Source: Chara braunii
Lineage: Eukaryota; Streptophyta; Charophyceae; Charales; Characeae
NCBI GenBank assembly: GCA_003427395.1
Contig: BFEA01000013.1
Location: forward strand, 539,863-592,471
Length of the DNA: 52,609 nucleotides
Direction: 5' to 3'
Position 1 is the stretch's first letter. The number at the start of each line of letters is the position of its first letter. This document shows, piece by piece, positions 23,176 through 33,220 of this stretch. The notes under the pieces are model-generated. The model saw only the letters and a program-made list of their open reading frames with translations, ran no database searches and was not told the origin of the DNA. The position numbers and the translations under genes were made by a program.

Positions 23176-23720
23176 TTAGAGGGATTGGCGCAAGACAGGG
23201 GGAAGGCGGGATTGATGCGCAGAAGAAGGGAAGGAGGGAGCTCGAAGGAGAAGAAGAGGAGCGCAGCCTGTAGGAAAGGGAAACGGGGCGTGCGAAAAGA
23301 GAAGAAAAAGAAGAAAAAGAAGAAGAAGAAGAAGGAGGAGAAAGAAGGAGGAAGGAGGGAGAGGGAGAATGGGAGCGGGAAGGTAGTAAGGGAGAGAACG
23401 AAAAAGGAGGTTAGGAAGAAGGCGAGGAGTAAGCGACAGAGGTGATGACTACGGAAGGGGAGACAATGGCTACAGGGAGACCCATTGTGTTTGGAATACA
23501 ACGAGGGAAAGGGCGCCGAAAGGGAGGTGGAAAGCGGGCATGGGTGAGGGTAGAGCATGCGGGACTGTACGCGCAGGTGATCGAAGAAACGGGCGTACAA
23601 TGAGGGGAGGATAAGTAGAAGGAGAAGTAGAAGAAGAAGAGGAAGAAGAGGAAGGAAAAACAAGAGAAAGGGAAAAAAAGAGGAGAGGAAAGGGATACTA
23701 ACCGGGCCTACATCTGCTAC

Positions 23721-23950
23721 CTACCGAATGTGAGGGTGAAGATTTGTCCGATGCGTGATGCATCCGCAGGCGGCATCATGAAGGTGGACTCGACGTCTGC
23801 CGACCTCATTGGAATGTGTTCTTGAGCCTGTCGAATCATCCGTGTGCTATGATCACGATGTACTGCACATCGTGGTGGATCGGGCTCCATTGGCAGAGCA
23901 GGGAGCATCGAGCGTTTGACTGACGACGGTGACGAAGATGAAGAGGAGCA
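23721..23950 (-). other. Exon-like segment, unknown protein
   Basis: A minus-strand open frame runs from a Ser-rich start through MLPALPMEPDPPRC, HRDHSTRMIRQAQ and SADVESTFMM to TFG. It is followed by a possible donor G|GTAGGT. In copy B (36705-36940) a 1-bp deletion near 36743 shifts the last residues, so at least one copy is broken. The opposite strand has an acidic DEDEEEH stretch ending at a CAG|GTAAGG donor (about 23959). I cannot say which strand, if either, is used. Confidence 0.35.
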
Positions 23951-24140
23951 TGCACAGGTAAGGCTCCTATCTCACGACTATTCCTACTTCCATCAATAAG
24001 ATGAACAAAAATAAATAAATAAATAAATGACTCTACCGCTAAAATACGAGAAGGTGCACTACCACACTTACATCAATAGGATGAACAAAATCGAATGAAT
24101 CTACTGTAGGACCATGAAAATATACACCAGCACACTTGTT

Positions 24141-24142
<2 letters not shown>

Positions 24143-24191
<49 letters not shown>

Positions 24192-24212
24192 AATTGACCA
24201 CATATGTTAAAA

Positions 24213-24258
<46 letters not shown>

Positions 24259-24299
24259 TTACACAGTCTGATCATATATATATATATATATATATATAT
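24143..24299. repeat. (TG)n and (TA)n microsatellites
   Basis: (TG)n at about 24143-24190, (AT)n at 24220-24246 and 24276-24299. In copy B the second (TA)n is the site next to the hAT-like insertions. Confidence 0.95.
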
Positions 24300-24567
24300 C
24301 GTTAAAACCAGATGCCCTGCGCTATGCTGAATAGGGCGAAGGGTGGTCCTTGGGTGCAAGTAGCATCTGTGTGTTGGGGAACGAGGTTGTGAGTGAGGCG
24401 AGAGACATACCTGGTGCTGGAAGCGTGCGACATTGGTCGTTGTATGCTCGTACTTCGGAAAAACTATTGTCGTCATCATGAGGTATTCTAGTATAGACTA
24501 GATAGGATCTGCCATCTGTAGTCTGGGCTCCGAGCGCCAGATAGGATATCAACATTGGTTCTTCATT

Positions 24568-24754
24568 GATGATGATGATGAGACTTTACCAGCATTGTCA
24601 ATTTTGAGCTCTTGTTGTCTTCTTATTTGGTGCAACTCGTCATGCAATTCTGCTGTTGGTTCGAGATCACAAATATCTTGTATTATATATATGATGCTGT
24701 TTGATTGATGAAGTTCGCTATTGCTCATCTTCCTTGCATTTTGATTGATTGGTA

Positions 24755-24786
<32 letters not shown>

Positions 24787-24830
24787 GTAGTAGTAATAGT
24801 AGTAGTAGTAAAAATTAGACTTGCTTTCAT
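24568..24830 (-). other. Conserved minus frame through microsatellite
   Basis: The frame reads a poly-Asn run from the (AAT)n tract, then KMSNSELHQSNS, DICDLEPTAELHDE and HQIRRQQELKIDNAGKV, stopping at about 24549. Copy B (39175-39365) keeps the frame with few replacements (MSNSELQQ.., DLEPTTELHDEF). The R copy at 20320 has stops, and U2 in both copies has a diverged RPDNRDLDPTTDLQYEF version (40650-40720). It may be an exon of an unknown mobile or host gene, or a non-coding repeat with a persisting frame. Confidence 0.3.
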
Positions 24831-25066
24831 TCACACTTCTCATACATGCAAACAGTCTGCACAGCGAACCGGCGTCAAGCGCCCACTCAGATCCCAAAGA
24901 TATGGTAACCAAGAACACAGTTCAGAGTCAAGATCACTTCAATAGCTGTGGTGACTTGGCACCCACACAACCCTCCCTGTTCGTATACACAGGATCATCC
25001 TGGATATCCCATATGCGATACTCTGAACGCACACGCGCACTCACACTCTGAACTTTAATTACAACT

Positions 25067-25255
25067 ATGGCGGCTATGGCTCCTACTACCCTATCCCTAT
25101 GGCTAAGCTTTTCTCTCGCACACTTCGTCTACAGGCTCGCTACAGACCACCTCGCACAAGTCGCTTATGGCAGCGCTTCCGCACGACCCTTGCAGGAAAG
25201 AATGAATGACCGAGTGTTGCCTCGTGATTTATACTTCTGCAGCTCATTGGTCTGA
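25067..25255 (+). other. Small ORF with hydrophobic N-terminus (U1-A)
   Basis: A 62-codon frame, MAAMAPTTLSLWLSF.. then LATDHLAQVAYGSA. It aligns in frame with U2 frames (26385-26648 and 40979-41278: ATAAMAAP.LLQATSTSG.SAD.IAQVTAATL). The U1 frame of copy B (39675-39802) ends in an early stop. The N-terminus looks like a signal or membrane segment. Expression is unknown. Confidence 0.3.
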
Positions 25256-25769
25256 CCCTTTCCCATGCCCGTAGTGCACACAGTCCCATGCAGTATTTGC
25301 TTGACTGGACGAGGACTAACTGGGGACTGGGACTGTTGACTCAACACGGGTAGACTCCGTGAGTTGCCCACTTGCCTCACCCATGGGTGTGTACGAAAGT
25401 GTGAGTGTAAGTAAAGTAAGAGAGAGAGACATAGATGGTGCGAGCATGTATGTGTGTTTGTGTGAGTAAAGGAGTGAGAATAAATAAATAGAAGCAGACA
25501 GACAAAGACAAGACAGACGACCATATATAGATAAACAGAACAGACAAACAAGACAAAAATAGACAAGACAGAGAGAGAGAAAGAGAATAGGGGGAGAGGC
25601 TTGTGAAAATGCACACGTGAAGGTAAAGGAAGAAGAAAAAAAAAAAGAATGAGAGGAAGAAGGAGGAAGACGAAGGGAAAGAGTCAGACACAGTCAAATA
25701 CACAGTCTGACAGATTGTCATACACACAGTCGAACACACAGTCAGACAAACGCAGACTGGTCTCTTGGG

Positions 25770-27230
25770 TGCACGTGACACCTGTGTGTTGACTATCGAG
25801 GTTGTGGGTGATTGCGAGAGACAGACCTACGGCCTGAGACGACGATGATGTCCGAGATATGCACGTACTTCAAAAAGCAGTTGACGTCATGCGTGGCATT
25901 GTAGTTTGTGGATTTGCCATCTGTAGTTCGGACGCCGAGCGCCAGATAGGATACGACGTTGGTTCATTGTTGATGACGATGAGACTATTCGCGCACTGCC
26001 ACTTGTGAGTGTTTGCTGTGCTCATACTTGAAGGAATTCGTACTGCAAATCAGTTGTTGGATCGAGGTCACGATTATCTGGTTTCATGTATAGGATGCTG
26101 TAAATTCGCAGTCGATCATTTTTTCCTGCATTTTGTGTGATTTAATTATTATTGTTAATGATTGATTATTATTATTATTATTAGTATTGCGGACAAACTC
26201 ACTTTCATTCCCACATCACATACATATAAACAGAGGGTGATTCAAACTAGTACACAACACCCACACCAAGCTCAGAGATAAGGCAACTGAGAACACAGTC
26301 TGGAAGCAACTCGCTTCAAACAGGATGTGAACATCCCGACCCTCGTCACTAAATTTAACACCACTGGTCGCTTACCCTCCAACTTTGAATCACCTTGGAT
26401 ACCACACGCACACAATCCGATCTTTAGCTACGGCAGCTATGGCTGCGCCGATTCTCCTTCAGGCCACTTCGACTTCGGGCACATCTGCGGACTACATTGC
26501 GCAAGTCACTGCGGCAACGCTTACATATGGCTTCCGCATGAAAGAATTAAAGACTGAGCGTTGCCACTTGATTTATATTTTTTTATCTTATTGGTCTGCC
26601 TCTTTCCATCGGTCCATGGTGCACACAGACCCTTATGGTGCTTGCTGAGCTTGACTGGGACTGACTGGGTTAGTATCGCTGGCAGCATGGGTTTGCACTA
26701 CCAAATCGATGCAGTTGCATAACAGATGTAATGCAGTAAAGGTTGTAGCAGAGACGACCTCGACCTTGACCGAAATCTTACAACTATAATCCCGGTTGCA
26801 AAATCTTACCCCTGCACGACATAGACAAACACATATCCAGACAGGGACAGACAAACGAACAGACAATCAGGTACAGACAAACAAATTGACAGCCAGGCAT
26901 GAACACACAAACAAACGAACAGATGCTCAAAAAGAGGAAAAGGCAGCGAGAGAAAACTTACCTGAAAGTAGCCTACACGAGTCAACATCTTCATCTAATT
27001 CCAGTTCTACTAAAGACATCAATTGTATGCATCGTCTATTCGTAGGCCGCTTGAGCATGATATGGGAGAGAGAGAGCTTTGGAATATGTTCGTCAGGTGA
27101 TGACGAGTGTAAACTCTCACTAACACTCGGATTCAGTATTGAGTATGCTCTCATTGACACTTGGACTCAGTATTTGGTGCGATATCAGCACAACCTGATT
27201 GCCAGACTGTGTCAGGTTTTCTGACTTTCA
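25770..27230. repeat. Internal tandem unit U2, copy A
   Basis: Diverged tandem partner of U1. It carries the plus-strand frame 26385-26648 (87 codons, conserved as 40979-41278 in copy B) and an (ACAGACAAAC)-rich tail at 26820-26930. Confidence 0.85.
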
Positions 27231-27364
27231 AAGTAACCTTACAAATTGAAATCTGTCATTTCATCTTCCTTGAGTTATTAGTATTATTATTATAAGTTTG
27301 AATACTGTTATTATTATTATTATTATTATTTGTTACCACGATTATCACTATCATTATTATTCCA

Positions 27365-27964
27365 TTAATTATTATTATTATTATTATTATTAGTGGTTGT
27401 CTTGATTGTTTTTTTATTACCATTTTTGAAAACATCAGGCGTTGAGCAACGGTCAGCAAGGAAGAGAGTGAAGGGCGCTGGAAAAGAGAAAAACATTATC
27501 ACCGTGTGATAGTGCCGGGCTCCTCCATTCCCCTCTATTCTTATCTTTGGTTGATCCTCTCGGACGCCTACCTTCTCAACTATAAAAGTTTGATAATGAC
27601 TTCCACTGAGATAATCACGGTTTTTGCTAACCTTAAAAACTCGGACGTTGCAACCCTCATCCATCCAAAAACTCGAGGCAAACAAAGACCCGAATTGATC
27701 CGAAATCGGGAGTTCCTCCGGTCTGAAAGCTTGTCTAGGTACCTGCGCACCATAAGTAAGTGTATCCAACCGAGGTCTTGGACGCGGTACCTTGGGCTCT
27801 ACAGATGACTTTGACCTTTGAATTTCTTGTGAGCAGCGTTTGGTCACGCGACTAAACGCGATAGACAAAGACGCTGGACGTCGGACCAAAGAGATGACTT
27901 TTACTACATCAGTGTGGCTCACTACTCCATTATATTGCTCAGTGTGAATGAATACTCGGTGCAT
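27365..27964 (-). other. Longest open frame of copy A (199 codons)
   Basis: The frame runs from MHRVFIHTEQYNG through VVKVISLVRRP, PRPRPRLDTLTYGAQVPRQ, FRPEELPISDQFGSLF and FIVEKVGVREDQPKIR, and ends in a poly-Asn tail from the (AAT)n tract. Copy B (about 41839-42430) retains most of it, but a deletion of about 16 bp near 42370 brings a stop into the N-terminal third. No family was recognised. It overlaps a hairpin at 27493-27515. It may be a real gene in copy A, decayed in B, or an accidental frame. Confidence 0.35.
27493..27515. repeat. TCACCGTGTGA hairpin 1, copy A
   Basis: CATTATCAC, CGT, GTGATAGTG forms a stem with one G:T-type mismatch. The copy B version (about 42019-42041) has lost part of the pairing (ATTATTACCGTGTGATAGTA). 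Confidence 0.8.
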
Positions 27965-28080
27965 TTATACTCTATGCTTGTGCAAGATTACTGAAACATC
28001 CGTCAGACCCGCAACTTGGTGTTTTGTATATCGCCCAAAATCCTATTATTAATTTATTATTACTATTATTATTTTTATTA

Positions 28081-28126
<46 letters not shown>

Positions 28127-28220
28127 TATTGTTGGTTATTAGATATTTATGATTGATACTGATATCTTTGGGCATCAAGGACCAAAAATGAAGGGGATGT
28201 GAGACATTGGAGAGGAGAAA

Positions 28221-28245
28221 GATGTCGTCACCGTGTGACGGCATC
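28221..28245. repeat. TCACCGTGTGA hairpin 2, copy A
   Basis: GATGTCGTCAC, CGT, GTGACGGCATC pairs at 10 of 11 positions, the exception being a T:G wobble. The copy B counterpart (42759-42783) is a perfect 11-bp stem (GTGACGACATC). Confidence 0.9.
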
Positions 28246-28443
28246 TGCCTCTTCCACCCTTTTTCATTCTTCTTTGGTCTGAAACCCCTTAGTTTTTCTT
28301 TCTTTCTCTTTATTTGTCGAAGATTATTGTGACGATTATTGTTGTTATTAAGCATCAGTCTGCAACTCTTTATTGATTGACAATGAGGGAAGTGGGGGAA
28401 AATCAGGTTGAAAAGAGGGGGAGTATTGGAGAAGAGAACGACA

Positions 28444-28460
28444 TCGTCACCGTGTGACGA
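28444..28460. repeat. TCACCGTGTGA hairpin 3, copy A
   Basis: TCGTCAC, CGT, GTGACGA is a perfect 7-bp stem with the same loop as hairpins 1 and 2. In copy B (about 42981-42997) the right arm is GTGACGG. Confidence 0.88.
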
Positions 28461-28877
28461 CATCTACCTCCTCTATCCGTCTCCGTCTCTCTCATTTCCT
28501 TAGTTATCACAACTCTCTAGAATGCTATAAATCTCATCAAAGTAAAAGTCTACTCTATGGAAAAAGTGTGATCAAACGGTCGGATGAAACAGGGCGATTG
28601 GGGGAGCTCTGCCGGAGTTCAGGAGGAACTCTGGAGGCAGGGAACCATAAGGTACGCATAACTCGCTCCCTTCCCATATCCCTTACTAGTTACGACTCTC
28701 TATTATACTTCATAAGTGGATGTATGCAATAACGTCTTCTTGTTTCCTTCAGGAGTAAAACTTTTCAGAGAGAGGTGAATGAACATATGATTGAAGTAAA
28801 AATCTCGCCTGATGTCAGGAAGGAAATTAGGAGGACCGAAAAGGAACCTAGTCTGCTTGGTTCTGAAACATAAGGCC

Positions 28878-30090
28878 GTGTGATGGAGACTCCCGTGGGG
28901 CCGTCACACTGTTTGCATGAGCTGACTAAGATAGATGACGGGGTACTTGTCGTGCAAAGTTACCCTGCCATTCATCTGACTAAAGTGACAATTTGATGAA
29001 ATATCTGTTTGATTTCGACATTGGTGACGGGAAGTTGCCGTGAAGTTTTTTTATTACCTCACAAACAACATTTAGGGGGTAATCCGGTACTCACGTGGAG
29101 TACATGTCTTCAACGACTAACAAAAGCAAAGGTAGTAGGCAACTCTCGTGGGGCTCTCCTATCACAAAATCTAACCAAACTTGGAAAGGAATTAGGTAGT
29201 CACCATGCGAGTACACGAAACCCTAAGTCTGGGTCGATCTGTTCGACTTCCCGTGGGAGTCAACATACCTTTTGCTCATTTACGATGCGTAGGCCAGATA
29301 GGTGAATTGTCAGGACGATTCAAACAAGAGTTATTTTGATTAATCTCCTACGCATGAAACTGGTAGTAGGGTGACTCCCGGGAGGGTCATCCTAATACAT
29401 GTTTAATCTGGGGATCAACTAACAGGGCAAAAAAATGAGGTGATTGTGTTTGGGCAGTAGAGGGATACTTCCGGGTGAGTAAGCCTACTACTTGTTTGAG
29501 TATAATTGATGGATGGCATGATTGATTACTAACGACCTATCTATTTAATATTGAAGGAGGAAATGAGAGGCTCCCGTGGGGTCATCCTATTGCTTGTTTG
29601 ATGCTATCTCAACAAGTCTAATAAGATAATCTAGCAAAGGGAGGATCTAGTGTTTGCATGAGTCCGCTAACATAATCCTAGCTCGTTTGACTCTGAGAAA
29701 GTAGTAGGGTGACCACCGTAGGGTCATCCTACTACATTTTTGAGGATAAACTAAGCTCTGATCAAGGAGTCATATGAGGCTTCCGCGAAAACCACCTATT
29801 ACTAACTTGAATTTCGTATTGATACCTGGATCTGGAATGTATTTGGACATTGGAACAAGTGTTGAGTTACTTCAACAGAGCCTTCTCAACTACTTATTGT
29901 AACTAATAAAGGGATACTCCCCTGTGAGTTATTCTGTCGCTTGCACAAGATTGCTTGAACTGTTTGGTTGCATGAGGACTTTATGAACTTTTAAGAATGG
30001 TTGAGTGCTCATGTGGGGCTACTCGACTACTCCTTTGACTAATCGTTTTCGCTCGGAATAGATCAAGTAGTGGAAGATTCCCGGGTGAGT
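28878..30090. repeat. Stem-loop array, copy A (~14 units)
   Basis: Stem-loops recur every 60-130 bp. The clearest are H1 28878-28909 (GTGTGATGG/CCGTCACAC), H2 28933-28977, H3 29087-29103 (GTACTC/GAGTAC), H4 29132-29165, H6 29241-29264, H7 29363-29398 (GTAGTAGGGTGAC/GGGTCATCCTAATAC), H8 29454-29491, H9 29559-29591, H10 29701-29735 (14-bp arms, one G:T), H12 about 29905-29935, H13 about 30003-30025 and H14 from 30067, cut at 30090. The loop or inner stem is mostly CTCCCGTGGGG-like. The 3' side is often CCTACTACTTGTTTGA. Stem sequences differ between units but remain complementary. No coding frame explains the pattern. Confidence 0.8.
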
Positions 30091-31975
30091 GGGGGGGGTT
30101 CTTTCATGCCTTTAAGGCATTCACCCCTTCAGGATCGTTCAAGATCCACAAGCTTAACAGTAGGAGTCATAGGGTGGGAGAGAGTTATTTCAGGCCTTCA
30201 AGACATTCACCCCTCTAGGATCGTTCACATTGTTCAGGATGCCAAAAAGACACAATACTGGAAACCAGAAAATGGGGAGGATGCTCATTTAAGAGCTCCG
30301 AAGGCATTCACCTTCAGGGCATTTACCCCTTCAAGATCATTCAGGATCCTCAAGCTTGACAGTGGGAGCCATACGGTGGGGGGGGGGTACTTTCAGCTCT
30401 TCAGGGCATTCACCACTTCAGGATCGTTCGGGATCCTCAACCTTAACAATGAGAGTCATACGGTGGGGGGGGGTGCTTTGAGGCCTTCAGGGCATTCACC
30501 CCTTCATAATCGTTCACAATCCTCAAACTTAATAGTGAGACCCATAAGGTGGGGGGGGGTTCTTTCAGGCCTTCAGGGCATTCACACCTTCAGGATCGTT
30601 CATGATCCTTAAGGTCAACAGTGGGGGTCATAAGGTGGGGGGGGGTTCTTTCAAGCCTTCAAGGTTTCACCCCTTCAGGATCATTCACATTGTTCAGGAT
30701 GCCCAAACGACACAACACTGAAGAACAAAGGTGGGAACGGGTGCTCCTTTCAGACCTCCGAAGGCATTAACCCCTTGAGAATCGTTCAGGATCCTCGACC
30801 CTTAACAGTGGGAGCCATAGGGGGGGGGGGGGTGCTTTCAGGCCTTCAGGGCATTCACCCCTTCAGGATGGTTCACGGAAGAAGGAAAAAAAAAAAAAAA
30901 ATCACCATGAAAATTATGAACAATCCTGAAAGGATGAATGCTCTAAACGGACTGAAAGCAACCCCCACTTTGGCTCTCACTATCATGAAGGGGTGAAGAC
31001 CTTGAAAACCCCTCGAACCTCCATTCGACTCCCTGCTTCAGACCACCGAAGACATTCACCTCTTTAGGATCGATCAGGATCTTCAACGCTTAACAGTGAG
31101 AGTCATACGGTGGGGAGGGGTGCTTTCAGGCCTTCAGGGCATTCACCCCTTTAGGATCATTCAAGATCCTCAAGCTTAGCAGTGAGAGTCATACGGTGGG
31201 GGGGGGTGCTTTCAAGCCTTCAGGGCATTTACCCCTTCACGATCATTCATGATCCTCAAGCTTAACAGTGAGACCCATCGGGTGTGTGGGGGGGTTCTTT
31301 CAGGCCTTCAGGGCATTCACCCCTTCAGGATTGTTCAAGATCCACAAGCTTAACAGTAGGAGTCATAGGGTGGGAGAGAGTTCTTTCAGGCCTTCAAGGC
31401 ATTCACCCCTTCAGGATCGTTCACATTGTTCAGGATGCCAAAAAGACACAATACTGGAAACCAGAAAATGGGGAGGATGCTCATTTCAGAGCTCCGAAGG
31501 CATTCACCTTCAGGGCATTTACCCCTTCAAGATCATTAAGGATCCTCAAGCTTGACAGTGGGAGCCATACGGTGGGGGGGGGGTACTTTCAGCTCTTCAG
31601 GGCATTCACCACTTCAGGATCGTTCGGGATCCTCAACCTTAACAATGAGAGTCATACGGTGGGGGGGGGTGCTTTGAGGCCTTCAGGGCATTCACCCCTT
31701 CATAATCGTTCACAATCCTCAAACTTAATAGTGAGACCCATAAGGTGGGGGGGGGTTCTTTCAGGCCTTCAGGGCATTCACACCTTCAGGATCGTTCATG
31801 ATCCTTAAGGTCAACAGTGGGGGTCATAAGGTGGGGGGGGGTTTATTCAAGCCTTCAAGGTTTCACCCCTTCAGGATCATTCACATTGTTCAGGATGCCC
31901 AAACGATACAACACTGAAGAACAAAGGTGGGAACGGGTGCTCCTTTCAGACCTCCGAAGGCATTAATAGTTAAGG
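30090..31975. repeat. ~88-bp satellite with G-runs, higher-order
   Basis: The basic unit is about 88 bp: a run of 7-12 G, then (T/G)(C/T)TTTCAGGCCTTCAGG, GCATTCACCCCTTCAGGATC, GTTCAGGATCCTCAAGC, TTAACAGTGAGAGTCATACG. Variant units with a CACATTGTTCAGGATGCC..AAGACACAA block recur. A higher-order copy about 1196 bp apart is nearly identical (30118-30770 and 31310-31965; for example the AAAAGACACAATACTGG block at about 30245 and 31441). It replaces the end of the copy A hairpin array. ORFs of 95 to 180 codons here are repeat artefacts. Confidence 0.93.
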
Positions 31976-32110
31976 GGGTAAAACCTGAGGATGCTGCCTG
32001 CAGTTAATAGTTGAGATCAATGTAAGTCAGGTTACTCCTTAATAGAGATACTTGAAAACAGTACTTTAAATGGTCAATCCTATCTTGCCTTTTGTGTAAA
32101 CAGGTCATTA

Positions 32111-33085
32111 AAGAGGTCTCTCGGATTCGATAAAGATACCTTACGCAGAGCAGGTTTCCAAGGTCGAAGCACCAATTAGGAACAATGGTGGGTTAGAAAT
32201 GACACTGCCAAAAGGGAAATGTAGAGCGGAGCTTGGCCAGTCCTGGTGGGGTGACTCGTTGGGAAATGAGGCATTTATATGGGTAGAAACGAGTTGGAAT
32301 ATGGAGGAAAAATGCCATAGTGTGAAAGTCACCCTCTACCTGTCTACTTGTCTCTGGCATGGTCATGAAATGGATCTCAGTCAAGAAGGAAAATAATATC
32401 TACTACAACTTACAGGAATGGCAGAAGCAGCACTCCACGTCTGGAGCCGAGAGGGTCGATGGCAAGAAGCAGGAGAAGTTATAAAGGAAATCAAAATGCG
32501 TCCGGCCGAAGACTTTGTTCTGCCGATTCGCTACATTAGAACCACACTCCCTGATTTTATTATCAATGAGGTGTTCAATGGTCAAGCGAGAGTAGAATTG
32601 GCCGCAGAAGCCGCACGGAGGTTACCTAATAGAGGATAAGACTTATCCACCCCTCATATGATTTACTGCTTATACCTGGAGATGACCCCCAAACTAGCTG
32701 AAAGTGATTTTAGTAACATTTTGTCCATCATAGACCCATATGCTTGAACTTATTTCATGGAGGAAAGATTTGGGTATTGGGAGAAGTTGAAGGAGGAAGT
32801 ACGCACGATAGTCTGCGTGGATGGTATTCCCACCATGTTTGGCTTGGTCTATAACTTCTGGCTTGGGGATTGGGTAATGGCAAGTGAAATGAAAGAAGAA
32901 GAGAGAGGGTTTGTATTCTAAGAATGATAGGGAAGGACGCTGAGATGATAGAAGAGCATGAGAGGCAATAAAGGAAAAAAGAGGAGATTGAAAGGAAGCG
33001 ATTGCTTGTTTAAAGATTAACTGAGGAGGAATGGGTAATGGATGAGTGTAGGGTAGGACATGAAAAGATAAGAGCTTTAGGCTAA
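32111..33085 (+). pseudogene. Decayed protein gene, unknown family
   Basis: One plus-strand frame is coding-like from about 32111 to 32921 but has in-frame stops at 32394 (TAA), 32637 (TAA) and 32745 (TGA). A shifted frame then carries a charged EDAEMIEEHERQ-like helix to 33085, also with stops. Recognisable stretches are APIRNNGGLEMTLPKG, SWWGDSLGNEAFIWVETSW, ALHVWSREGRWQEAGEV and TIVCVDGIPTMFGLVYNFW. A splice-acceptor-like TTTTGTGTAAACAG precedes it (32090-32103). The related fragment at 33221-33480 shows the sequence was once under coding constraint. I cannot name the family; a transposon gene or captured host gene are both possible. Confidence 0.6.
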
Positions 33086-33220
33086 AAACGTTCATCTCTC
33101 AGGTGGGCTTGAGAAAGAAAAATAGAGGAAGGATATATCGGTACTAAATAGGACTTATGTATAAGTATTGTGTGTCTTTTTGTCTCTCATTTTGCATCGC
33201 TCAGGCCACCGGAGATCGCC

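Larger units (their letters stand above)
24340..25760. repeat. Internal tandem unit U1, copy A
   Basis: U1 and U2 (25770-27230) are diverged tandem copies. Both run from a GGTGCA(A/C)GT..CTGTGTGTTG block, through GCGAGAGACA, CCATCTGTAGT..GGAC or GGGC, GCCAGATAGGATA and a TTA microsatellite, to a CTTTCATTC..CATAC..AAACAG block and an ACAGACAAACAGAC-rich tail. Copy B has the same pair, so the tandem duplication predates the large one. Confidence 0.85.
27972..28463 (-). other. Open frame with duplicated SHGDD motif
   Basis: A 163-codon frame contains MSSHGDDVVLFSN and MPSHGDDIFLLSN about 240 bp apart, plus two poly-Asn or AAT-derived tracts. Both peptide motifs are simply the translated TCACCGTGTGA hairpins and their flanks, so the frame is probably a by-product of a two-fold DNA repeat. 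It is not counted as a gene. Confidence 0.25.
21171..30090 (+). repeat. Large segmental duplication, copy A
   Basis: Copy A matches copy B (34076 onward) in direct orientation and in the same block order throughout. It begins TGTCGGAGCAAACACCC, continues through the tRNA-like module, AAG tracts, TTA microsatellites, U1 and U2, three TCACCGTGTGA hairpins and the stem-loop array, and ends at 30090 inside the last array hairpin. The offset from B is about 12.9 kb at the left end. It lacks the insertions seen in B. Confidence 0.93.

Noticed and set aside
22995-23663. 222-codon minus-strand Ser/Leu/Phe-rich frame (and 35877-36533)
   Set aside because: Most of it is the complement of the (GAA)n tract; only the short segment 23073-23175 is considered exon-like.
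25165-25781. Ser/Leu/Cys-rich minus frames (also 39770-40386)
   Set aside because: They come from the ACAGACAAACAGAC and GAAGGA simple sequence; no domain and not conserved between U1 and U2.
28866-30090. CRISPR array
   Set aside because: Regular spacing suggested it, but units are imperfect, stems vary, spacers are not constant length, and the DNA is clearly eukaryotic nuclear.
30070-31808. ORFs of 180, 95 and 174 codons with repeated motifs (FRPSGHSPLQD)
   Set aside because: Translation of the 88-bp satellite; the frame is accidental and the two long ORFs are the two higher-order repeat copies.
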